Origin: Steroidobacter gossypii
GTDB taxonomy: Bacteria; Pseudomonadota; Gammaproteobacteria; Steroidobacterales; Steroidobacteraceae
Length of the DNA: 64,000 nucleotides
Assembly: GCF_016801985.1 (NCBI RefSeq)
Contig: NZ_JAEVLS010000004.1
Location: forward strand, 434,001 to 498,000
Reading direction: 5' to 3'
Shown: one piece after another, positions 8,902-15,689 of the stretch
How positions within the stretch are numbered: position 1 is the stretch's first letter
Layout of the letters: each line of letters starts with the position of its first letter
Made by a program: the position numbers and the translations under genes
The notes under the pieces: model-generated
What the model was told of the DNA's origin: nothing
Database searches by the model: none
What the model saw: only the letters and a program-made list of their open reading frames with translations

Positions 8902-10082
8902 GATGTGGACTCGCGAGCCTGCCCCATTTGCGCCGGTCGCGACATTCGTTGGCCCGCCGCTCGCAAGGCCAGCACGAGCGGAGTCGTGCGCTCGACGGCC
9001 ACTTCCACTGAGCCCGGCAACCCGTGCTGTAACAATCGCGGATCCTGACCCGGCTCAGGCGTCAACTCGACCCGGATGCGACCGCCGCGAATCTCGCTGG
9101 CCATCCGCTCGACCTTGAGCGCCAGCGTGCCAAACTGCGCCCAAGGAAAACCATCGAGCCGCATGCGGGCAGCTTGCCCCGGCACAACCCGTCCCATGAC
9201 CTGCTCGGGAACGAACTCCGCGACCACTCGCAGATTTCCCGAGGGCACGACGCTGCCGAGCACGCCGCCCTCATCGACGAATGCGCCCACATCCAACTGT
9301 GGAGCTTCTCCGATCACACCATCCACGGGCGCACGAATGATGTGCTTCTCGATGTCCTGGCGCAGACGCGCGATGGCTGCCTTCGTCAGTTCGCTCGCCC
9401 CTTTCAATTCTGCGACTTGGCGTCGCAATGCTTCGAGCGAGGCGCTGCGCTCACTCGCCTTGCCGTAGGCGTCTGCCTCGAGGCGCTTGATCTCGAATGA
9501 CAACGCGTCGGCGGCTGAACGCGCCTTCACCGCTTCGGCACGTGCGCGCAACTGCTCGATCTCCGCGACGCGACCGGAAGCGCTGAGCTGCGAAAGTCGG
9601 CGAACATTCTCATCGGCGAAGTTTGCTGTTGCTAGCGCCTCCTGATAGCGCGCCCGCGCATGTTCGACTGCACTGGCGGTCACTCGCTGCGCTTGTTCCG
9701 CCGCCTTCTGCTCGTCGGCGAGCTGTTTCTCCAGCGCCTGCAATTGCGGTGGAATGGCCTCGAGCCGCGCTTCTTCCTCGGCGAGCCGAAGTCGCTCGCT
9801 GCTGGCGTCGAACTCGACCAGCACCTCGCCGGCCTTGACCTGCCGGCCAAGCCGCACCGACGTCGACTGAATCTTCGCTGGCAATAGCGCCGCGATCGGA
9901 TGCGCCGCCTGCGCCACTTCGAGCCGCGCCGACGTCGACAGCTCGTAGGTAGTCACACTCGCGAACGACAGCCAGCCCAACCACGCGAGCAGCAGCGCCG
10001 CCACCAGTCCCCAGATGATCAAGGCATAGCGCGAGCTGTCATTCGCCAGGGAACGGCAGGTGCGCATGAAAGAAGTAGCCAT
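8898..10082 (-). CDS. HlyD-family periplasmic adaptor (membrane fusion) protein
   Basis: About 394 aa from the ATG at 10082 (MATSFMRTC...). A single membrane anchor lies near residues 20-45 (YALIIWGLVAALLLAWLGWLS), then a lipoyl half, a long coiled coil rich in Ala/Glu/Arg (about 100-260), and the returning lipoyl and beta-barrel domains (HIIRAPVDGVIGEAPQLDVG). It should bridge the C39-ABC pump to an outer-membrane channel; no TolC gene lies in this operon. The open frame continues upstream to a TTG at 10196, but the conserved region starts at the chosen ATG. No clear ribosome site is visible for either. It follows the micro-peptide genes. Confidence 0.88.
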   Translation of the reverse strand: MATSFMRTCRSLANDSSRYALIIWGLVAALLLAWLGWLSFASVTTYELSTSARLEVAQAAHPIAALLPAKIQSTSVRLGRQVKAGEVLVEFDASSERLRLAEEEARLEAIPPQLQALEKQLADEQKAAEQAQRVTASAVEHARARYQEALATANFADENVRRLSQLSASGRVAEIEQLRARAEAVKARSAADALSFEIKRLEADAYGKASERSASLEALRRQVAELKGASELTKAAIARLRQDIEKHIIRAPVDGVIGEAPQLDVGAFVDEGGVLGSVVPSGNLRVVAEFVPEQVMGRVVPGQAARMRLDGFPWAQFGTLALKVERMASEIRGGRIRVELTPEPGQDPRLLQHGLPGSVEVAVERTTPLVLALRAAGQRMSRPAQMGQARESTS

Positions 10083-10195
10083 GACTAAAACATCGACTTG
10101 TGTCGATCGAATGGTCGACCGAAGGGGAAGCCGTCGCCACGACCCGCTGCCGGCGTGCGAACAATGGCGACGGTTCCGTTCCCTCGGAATCCGCA

Positions 10196-10213
10196 AGGAG
10201 CAACCGTGCTCCT
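10196..10213 (-). promoter_or_regulatory. Hairpin between micro-peptide 1 and the HlyD-like gene
   Basis: AGGAGCA and TGCTCCT form a perfect 7-bp stem with a 4-nt loop, 20 nt past the stop of the 23-aa peptide. No T-run follows, so it could be an RNA-stabilising 3' end or a leaky attenuator that makes peptide transcripts exceed exporter transcripts. Confidence 0.4.
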
Positions 10214-10233
10214 AAGTCATTCCCATTTAGGGA

Positions 10234-10305
10234 TTACGCTCCGCAGCGTCCGCCGCCGCTGCCCGGCGGGAGGATGCCTGCACGTACCTGAGTTTTGACC
10301 TTCAT
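10234..10305 (-). CDS. Micro-peptide 1 (23 aa), candidate RiPP or secreted peptide precursor
   Basis: An ORF of 23 codons. It begins MKVKTQVRAG, has a Pro/Gly middle (ILPPGS) and ends GGGRCGA. The start has a clear ribosome site (ACAGGAG, 8 nt before the ATG). It is a paralogue of the 27-aa peptide about 80 bp upstream: MKVKT, VRAG and GGGRCGA are identical while the middle differs in length and sequence, the pattern of a coding-level constraint at both ends. There is no aromatic residue and a single Cys near the C-terminus. Position between an unknown 618-aa protein and a C39-ABC/HlyD export system marks it as the likely cargo. Processing at the Gly-Gly before RCGA or after RAG is possible. 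I do not recognise a named family. Confidence 0.75.
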   Translation of the reverse strand: MKVKTQVRAGILPPGSGGGRCGA

Positions 10306-10350
10306 GGTCGTTCTCCTGTCATGGCGTTCCGTGCCCATCGCACGTGGATC

Positions 10351-10369
10351 GGCCAGCCCCATGCTGGCC
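10351..10369 (-). promoter_or_regulatory. Hairpin upstream of micro-peptide 1
   Basis: GGCCAGC and GCTGGCC make a perfect 7-bp stem with a 5-nt loop, 45 nt ahead of the 23-aa ORF. The same element, with one base pair exchanged in both arms, precedes the 27-aa ORF. It also lies 17 nt downstream of that upstream ORF, so it could act on either gene. Confidence 0.5.
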
Positions 10370-10386
10370 AGGTCAGTGGAGTGAGA

Positions 10387-10470
10387 TCAAGCGCCGCAGC
10401 GGCCGCCGCCCACGCCCGGGGAGATCGGCGCAACCAGCGCGCCGGCACGCACATGAGTTTTGACTTTCAT
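10387..10470 (-). CDS. Micro-peptide 2 (27 aa), candidate RiPP or secreted peptide precursor
   Basis: An ORF of 27 codons starting MKVKTHVRAG, with a middle ALVAPISPGV and the same C-terminal GGGRCGA as its 23-aa paralogue. The ribosome site ACAGGAG stands 9 nt before the ATG. It lies 91 nt after the stop of the 618-aa gene and is the first of the two peptide genes to be transcribed. As in its paralogue, charge is concentrated in the first ten residues, the only Cys is third from the end, and there is no Tyr, Trp or Phe. It is too short for default gene finders. The role as precursor is inferred from the neighbouring C39 exporter and the pattern of conservation. Confidence 0.75.
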   Translation of the reverse strand: MKVKTHVRAGALVAPISPGVGGGRCGA

Positions 10471-10517
10471 GGCTATCGCTCCTGTCATTGCATTCCGTGC
10501 CCATCGCACGTAGATCC

Positions 10518-10536
10518 GGCCAACCCCACGTTGGCC
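10518..10536 (-). promoter_or_regulatory. Hairpin upstream of micro-peptide 2
   Basis: GGCCAAC and GTTGGCC form a perfect 7-bp stem around a 5-nt loop, 47 nt ahead of the 27-aa ORF. Relative to the copy at 10351-10369, a G-C pair is replaced by A-T in the stem, a compensated change that supports a folded RNA or a palindromic protein site. Confidence 0.5.
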
Positions 10537-10561
10537 GAGTCCGGTCGGCAGCCGCGCCGGA

Positions 10562-12418
10562 TCACGCGTGGATCCGTGGCGAAATATCGATCGCGTCGCC
10601 GGTGACGACGATGCGCAGCTGCAGTTGTTCCTCCAGGTCGTCCGTCAGATAAGGCAAGTGGCCACCCACTGTCGCAAGGTGCTCCGCCGTGTAGACCGCT
10701 TCGAGCAAGCGATAGTGGATGGCGAGGTCCGTTCCGGTGAGAGGCCGGGACGGAGGCTGCCGGCCCAGCAGCTGGTTGATGTTCTGCTGGATCTCGGCGC
10801 TGGCGCGGACGATCGCCTGTTCGCGTCGGAAGTAATCCATCAGCACCGCCGTCATGCGTGCGATGGCGGCATCGTCGGCGCCTCGGATCCCGTCGAAACG
10901 TCTCTTCAGTAAGGTGTGCAGCGAGGCGCCGGCTGCGGCATCGTTTCCTACCGCGATCGGGGCAATGCGCTCCTTGAGCGACTCGTCCACTTCCGTTGTA
11001 TGCAAAGCATTCGCAGATCGCGCATACATTTCGACATAGACCTGCTCGCGCTTCAGTCGTCGCTCCTCGGTGTTCTGACGCGTGAGCATGCGCAGGAACG
11101 TGAGACTGCGCTCCATGCGCTCCTGGAATGGCCGCGCGCGGTCGTCGGCCCATTCGGCCACGATGGGAACGAGTTGCTCGTAACTCCGAGTCATCGCCGG
11201 CCAACGGGAGAAAACGACGGAATACGCCTGCAGGCCGTGCAACACGTACTCGAAAACCTGGTCGAGGTCGTTGAGCGCTGCTTCCACCTCAGGCGCGAGC
11301 TCCACCGATGCGGCGTCCTCGATCTCCTGCCCGTCCATGATCACACGCAGGAACTCCTCGATCATCGCCCGCGGACCGGCGCAAACGCCGTGGTCCGAGA
11401 TGAAGATGTCATTACGCTCTGCGTAGGCATACAGCTCTGCGCTCGTCATCGGCGCGTGCAGAGGCAACGTCGGCTCGAGATCTTCGGAGAACAACATGTG
11501 ATGCATGACCATCCGCACGCCGTCGGTAACGCGGTACATCGACGAGAGCACTGGATGCAGCTGCCCGTTCTCGACCCGATCCTGAGCGCGCAGCATCAGA
11601 TAACCGGGTATCGACAGCACCAGCGCCGACAAACAATGCAGATCGCCTACGGTCCATTGCTGCCTGGCGCGCGGAAACTTCTGCAAATACACCTCACGTA
11701 CCCGCAGCAGCGCGACCATCATCTGTTTCCAATGCGCTCGCATGGACTTGAGCGCAGAAACATTCATCGGCCGCTCGTGTTGGTAGCGACTGCCGGCATG
11801 CGGACAGGCGCGCCATTCGGTGGGCACTTCTACCCGCAGCGCCTTCGGGAACACGTTGCCCTCACCGACCTGGCGACCTTCTGCATCCATAGCTACGTGC
11901 GGGATGCGATACAGCGGCAGCACCAGTTCCAGATAGCCGAGCTCCAGCGGCCGACCGGTCAGCTCCGGAATGAGCGCCTCGGCTTCCAGCCAGGTTCGAG
12001 GAACAGCGCATGGCGCAGGAGGCAGCGGCGAGGGTCTGGATGGCTCGCGCGATGCAGGCAGCTCCGGTTCGGCTTCGGCCGTCGCGCGCTGCAGGACGCC
12101 CTCATCGACGAGCTGTTCGAGCAACTCCCGGATGCGCGGCCATTCGTAATTCGGACCCCACGTCGTCGCTGTGCCAGCAATGAAGCGCGGCTGCTTCGCC
12201 AGGCCCTCGCCGAACTCGAACAGCTCCGGCTCGTCGAACGAGATTTCCTTATCCCCGTAGTAGAGCCGCAGCTCGGTGACGCCGCCCTCGCCCGTCACGT
12301 ACTGAGCGAAGACGCGCTTGTGCTTTGGAAAGATCAGCTCGTCATCGGCCCCGAGCCAGCCCGCTCCACGCTCCTGCCCCAGACTGTCCTGCACCGAACA
12401 GCTTTCGCGCGATTCCAT
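10562..12418 (-). CDS. Unrecognised 618-aa protein of the micro-peptide operon
   Basis: I do not recognise this family. The start at 12418 is chosen because AAAGGAG lies 9 nt before it; another ATG is 9 nt upstream. There is no signal peptide or membrane segment, so it is probably cytoplasmic. Residues about 35-105 could be a winged-helix-like unit ending WPRIRELLEQLVDEGVLQR. A Pro-rich linker follows, and the remaining 450 residues look almost wholly helical, with conserved-looking His clusters (DLHCLSALVLSIPGY, VRMVMHHMLF, FISDHGVC). It lies 46 bp after the di-heme gene and 91 bp before the first micro-peptide. A role in peptide modification or recognition is inference from context only. 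Confidence 0.7.
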   Translation of the reverse strand: MESRESCSVQDSLGQERGAGWLGADDELIFPKHKRVFAQYVTGEGGVTELRLYYGDKEISFDEPELFEFGEGLAKQPRFIAGTATTWGPNYEWPRIRELLEQLVDEGVLQRATAEAEPELPASREPSRPSPLPPAPCAVPRTWLEAEALIPELTGRPLELGYLELVLPLYRIPHVAMDAEGRQVGEGNVFPKALRVEVPTEWRACPHAGSRYQHERPMNVSALKSMRAHWKQMMVALLRVREVYLQKFPRARQQWTVGDLHCLSALVLSIPGYLMLRAQDRVENGQLHPVLSSMYRVTDGVRMVMHHMLFSEDLEPTLPLHAPMTSAELYAYAERNDIFISDHGVCAGPRAMIEEFLRVIMDGQEIEDAASVELAPEVEAALNDLDQVFEYVLHGLQAYSVVFSRWPAMTRSYEQLVPIVAEWADDRARPFQERMERSLTFLRMLTRQNTEERRLKREQVYVEMYARSANALHTTEVDESLKERIAPIAVGNDAAAGASLHTLLKRRFDGIRGADDAAIARMTAVLMDYFRREQAIVRASAEIQQNINQLLGRQPPSRPLTGTDLAIHYRLLEAVYTAEHLATVGGHLPYLTDDLEEQLQLRIVVTGDAIDISPRIHA

Positions 12419-12464
12419 TGCGTGCATCTCCTTTGCGTGTGAGCGGCTGGCTGCGGGCTTACGG

Positions 12465-14681
12465 CTATTGCGCCGGCGTACATTCTCCGATCGGGGTGAA
12501 GATGGCGTCGTTCGGATCCAGGTCGAGGAATGTCTGCAACGGCTGCCAGGAGCCGAACGCCCCGACGGCTTCGATCTGAATCCTGCCGTCGGTGTCGAAG
12601 CCATCTTCGGCCAGGCGCAGTTCCGGATGATCGAACGGCGCCATGCGATGTTTAACCCGCGCGTCGGTCAGTGACAGCATGAAGGCGACCAGTTGCTGTT
12701 CCTGCGCGGCGCTCAAGCCGAGCGGTACGATGCTCTTGTCCAGCTCACGGCCGTTCAAGCGACAGAAATTGCCGCCGCGGTTGTAGAACTGCACCACCTG
12801 GCGCAGCGTGGCCACGCCGCCATTGTGAAAGTAAGGTCCGGTCAGCTCGACATTGCGCAGGCCAGGCGTCTTGAAGGCCCCATCCACCGCGATGCGCTGA
12901 AAGGCCGGCAGAATGGGCTCGCTCGGCTCGCACACGCCATTGTTGTTGGCATCCTGGCAAACGTCGCTGCCGAGATCCTCATCGGTGGCCAGCAGCTGAT
13001 CGTTGCCGATGATGGGGAACGTCATCGGCAACAGCTCCAGACGCTCGAACAAAGCCTGGCGCGAATACGCGAGCGGATAGCCGTTCAGATCGTTGCCGCC
13101 GCGACCGAGATCGTCCGTGGCCGGCGTCACGCCGATGTTATAAAAGCCGACGTCATACAGCGCCACGCCCTGGCCCATGGCCATCGCTCGAATGACGCCC
13201 TTGCCGCTTTGCGCCTCCCGCACCGACGCCTTGGTCAACTCCGGGCCGGCATGACAATCGATGCACTTGCCTTCGTTGACGAACAGATTCAAGCCCGCCA
13301 GCTCCTGCTTGCCGAAGCCGTAATTGAAAAGGCCGGTCTCCATCCACAGATCGAACGGCGTCAGGTCGGACACCAAGGTCGATTCGTACAGTGCGACCGC
13401 GAGCCCGAAGAACAATCCAAAGTTCGCCTCCATCTGAGTGAACGAATCGACACTCGGCGTGGGTAGCGCGATCATGTCCGGCGAATTCCAGTAGCGCTCA
13501 TGGAACGCGCGCTTGATCAACGATTCATACGAAGTCTTCAGGCCATGCGCGGTGACGTTCGACAAGGGACCGAGCACCGAGTCGAGCCGATGGACCCTTT
13601 GCAAGCCGAGCGGCACGAGTCGTTTGCCCTCCGGTGAACGCCGTAACAGTTTCACGCCGATCTCGGCGAGCGAGCGTGCGTTGCCGTGCGCCGGGCTGCC
13701 GTAGGACATCTCCACGAAACTCACCGGCGCATCCATGGCCTGCGAAGCGAGACTCGCGTTATCGAGCGCGACGATCTCTTGCACCAGGCCCTGACCGGCG
13801 CGATTTACATACACCCTGGCTCGCAGATCCTGTGCGCCGAAAGCGCTCTTGCCGTTGAAGTGAGGATTGGCGCGACCGTCCCAGAAATTGGTGAAGTTGA
13901 ATACAGCGTTGATGACCGACGGCGCGTTTCGCGGCTCCACGCGCCGCACGTTGCGCCCGCCGACGTGCCAAGTGGGATCGGGAAGCAGCGTGCCGGCATC
14001 GAACACGGAGCCGGGCCGCACACCGTCGAAGAACGTGAACAGCGTGCCCATCGAAGAAATGATGTCGTTGCTGTTGTTATTGCCGGGAAGCACCCGGCCG
14101 TCGGGCGCGCGATAGTACTGCTCGATGGATTTGATGAGCGGAAAATCCTCACGCGTGATCTTTTCATTCGGTTGTCGCGTCTCGAAATTCAGATCGGCGT
14201 TGATGGGCGCCAGGTAATAGCCGATCACGTCGTCGATGCGATCGTCGACGACCGTGAGCCGATCGGGATTGAATTGATTCTTGGTCCGCACGTCGGCGCC
14301 GGCGTGGTAGTGACAGCTGGCGCAGGCCATCAGCCCGTCGCTGCCGAGCTGCATGTCCCAGAACAAGGCCTTGCCCAACTGCACGGCCACCTTGCGATTC
14401 TTGACGAACTCGTCGAGCTGTCGAGGCAGCGGCACCCCTTTGTCGTTACGCACCGCCCGACGCAGCGAATCCAGGCCCAGCGCCCGCGCCTGCTGTGGCG
14501 TTCGTATCGTCGTGATCGCGGTCGGCGATCCGCCGCCCGGGCCATTGTTTTGTGCCGGCGTGTTCGCGGCCCAGCACATCGCGGCGCAGCCGGCGCCGAT
14601 CAGTACGATGCGAGTGTGCCGCAGGATTCGAAAAAAAAGCGAGGAAGACGGCGTTGAATTCACGCCAGCCGAGCGATCCAT
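12465..14681 (-). CDS. Secreted di-heme MauG/RoxA-like cytochrome c peroxidase-family protein
   Basis: A 738-aa exported protein with an N-terminal membrane/signal segment (about residues 15-42). Two heme c sites are present: C120-A-S-C-H124 (GLMACASCHYHAG) and CIDCH near 470-475 (GKCIDCHAGPELTKAS). The later segment VELTGPYFHNGGVATLRQVVQFYNRGG is characteristic of the CcpA/MauG superfamily. It is much longer than bacterial cytochrome c peroxidases (about 330-380 aa) and nearer in size and layout to RoxA-type di-heme oxygenases. An Asp/Asn-rich stretch DANNNGVCEPSE resembles a calcium loop. It heads the operon of the 618-aa protein, micro-peptides and exporter. Chemistry could be peroxidase, oxygenase or protein-modifying oxidation. 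Confidence 0.85.
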   Translation of the reverse strand: MDRSAGVNSTPSSSLFFRILRHTRIVLIGAGCAAMCWAANTPAQNNGPGGGSPTAITTIRTPQQARALGLDSLRRAVRNDKGVPLPRQLDEFVKNRKVAVQLGKALFWDMQLGSDGLMACASCHYHAGADVRTKNQFNPDRLTVVDDRIDDVIGYYLAPINADLNFETRQPNEKITREDFPLIKSIEQYYRAPDGRVLPGNNNSNDIISSMGTLFTFFDGVRPGSVFDAGTLLPDPTWHVGGRNVRRVEPRNAPSVINAVFNFTNFWDGRANPHFNGKSAFGAQDLRARVYVNRAGQGLVQEIVALDNASLASQAMDAPVSFVEMSYGSPAHGNARSLAEIGVKLLRRSPEGKRLVPLGLQRVHRLDSVLGPLSNVTAHGLKTSYESLIKRAFHERYWNSPDMIALPTPSVDSFTQMEANFGLFFGLAVALYESTLVSDLTPFDLWMETGLFNYGFGKQELAGLNLFVNEGKCIDCHAGPELTKASVREAQSGKGVIRAMAMGQGVALYDVGFYNIGVTPATDDLGRGGNDLNGYPLAYSRQALFERLELLPMTFPIIGNDQLLATDEDLGSDVCQDANNNGVCEPSEPILPAFQRIAVDGAFKTPGLRNVELTGPYFHNGGVATLRQVVQFYNRGGNFCRLNGRELDKSIVPLGLSAAQEQQLVAFMLSLTDARVKHRMAPFDHPELRLAEDGFDTDGRIQIEAVGAFGSWQPLQTFLDLDPNDAIFTPIGECTPAQ

Positions 14682-15191
14682 GCTGATGACTCCACGGGTT
14701 AGTTATTGTCGATGTGAATATTTGTTGTCTGATATCGCCGGATATTCAAAACCCCGAAACAATCGTTCTCGTTGCCTCGTCAAGTCCTCGAATCATCGAG
14801 GGGCGACTCTACAGCGAGCGCAAATCAGAATCCACGTCTGTGTCGTTCGTCACAATAGTACTTGAGTACCGAAAACGAACGCTTACAGCAAGCACGAAGA
14901 ATGGTTGTATACGACGGGTAGGACGTCGCGGCAGATTTGGCGAAGTGACAAGTTCGCAAATGGATGTTTGTACTGCCGACGCATGCGAGGGATCGTTGGC
15001 CGCTGCGATCAGCAAACGAATGTCGACGGACGCGCGCCCGGCGACGACACGACCATCAGTTCGAAGTAGGCGCCGTTGACCAGTTTTGGAGTTGACGCTG
15101 AGCGTCGCCTGGTCGGATGGAACGATTCTCGCTCAGTTCGGGCTGGCGCGCCGGGTTGGGTCGGCGTCGGTAGGGACGTCGCCAGCGCGGG
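14682..15191. other. 510-bp gene-free region upstream of the micro-peptide operon
   Basis: No convincing gene. AT content is visibly higher than in the flanks, as expected of a promoter region. Two inverted repeats stand out: ATATC-GCCG-GATAT at 14732-14745, about 50 bp before the di-heme gene start, and GTACT-TG-AGTAC at 14858-14869. Either could be an operator. A 68-codon frame on the minus strand (14809-15015) has no ribosome site or recognisable protein. No confident -35/-10 pair was assigned. Confidence 0.4.
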
Positions 15192-15515
15192 CTAGAACTG
15201 CATGATCTCCGCCGCCACCACCTCCACCTTGGAGGCGCAGCCGAGGGCGCGAGAGGCGCCGGGCGCCAGGATGAACTCTTCCTGCATGTCCTTGGCGCCG
15301 GTGGCCGCCCAGCGAACCACGACCTTGATGCTCAGGTAGGTGTGTTGACTGGTCACTACCCAGGAGTGATTGAACTCATCGCACTGACGGTCCGAGACCG
15401 GCTTGACGAAATCGGTGGCCGCAGGCTCCTGAGCCGTGCTCAGCGCCGGCAGAATCATCCCGAAAGTCAGCACCGCGGACGACCACAGCCGCGTGCCCCC
15501 CTTGATCTTTTGCAT
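15192..15515 (-). CDS. Small secreted hypothetical protein (107 aa)
   Basis: A 107-aa protein with a signal peptide (about residues 1-28, ending LSTAQ). The mature part is about 80 residues with Cys near positions 44 and 92 that could form a disulfide (RQCDEFNHSW and ALGCASK), suggesting a small beta-rich periplasmic domain. I do not recognise the family. It is single, with 174 bp to the efflux operon on one side and the 510-bp gap on the other. A GC-rich inverted repeat lies just ahead of the gene (near 15528-15540). Confidence 0.6.
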   Translation of the reverse strand: MQKIKGGTRLWSSAVLTFGMILPALSTAQEPAATDFVKPVSDRQCDEFNHSWVVTSQHTYLSIKVVVRWAATGAKDMQEEFILAPGASRALGCASKVEVVAAEIMQF

Positions 15516-15689
15516 AGTGCGTCCTTTTCGCGCGGTCCGCGCAAATGAGACAGCTCGTTATCCAACTTGTGTGCAGGATGGGCCGCGGCGGGCCCTCCTG
15601 CCTGCTACTTTCCTCACAATTATGGAAATCCGCAAGGGGCATGGCCTGATTACTGTGAACCCGTGAACCCGACGGGCGTGAAGCGACGC

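Larger units (their letters stand above)
10234..10536 (-). repeat. Tandem duplication of leader + micro-peptide unit
   Basis: Two diverged copies of one unit, 10369-10234 and 10536-10387 (read on the minus strand). Each has a 19-nt hairpin, a shared spacer containing ACGTGCGATGGGCACGGA, the ribosome site ATGACAGGAG and a short ORF starting MKVKT. Differences are mostly silent in the peptide ends and compensated in the hairpin stem. Confidence 0.75.

Noticed and set aside
10916-12442. 508-codon plus-strand frame opposite the 618-aa protein
   Set aside because: Checked because the 618-aa protein is itself unrecognised. The minus-strand gene has a good ribosome site, operon context and normal amino-acid composition; the plus-strand frame is His/Arg/Gln-heavy with none of these.
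4032-14681. Lanthipeptide, lasso, thiopeptide or sactipeptide cluster
   Set aside because: I see no LanM/LanBC-type enzyme, lasso cyclase or YcaO, and no radical-SAM CxxxCxxC motif in this operon. Peptides lack multiple Ser/Thr/Cys needed for lanthionines. The operon is therefore left as an unassigned peptide class.
12465-14681. Trp-to-kynurenine or TTQ-type maturation of the micro-peptides by the di-heme enzyme
   Set aside because: Neither micro-peptide contains Trp or Tyr, so the documented MauG and MbnH reactions cannot apply to them.
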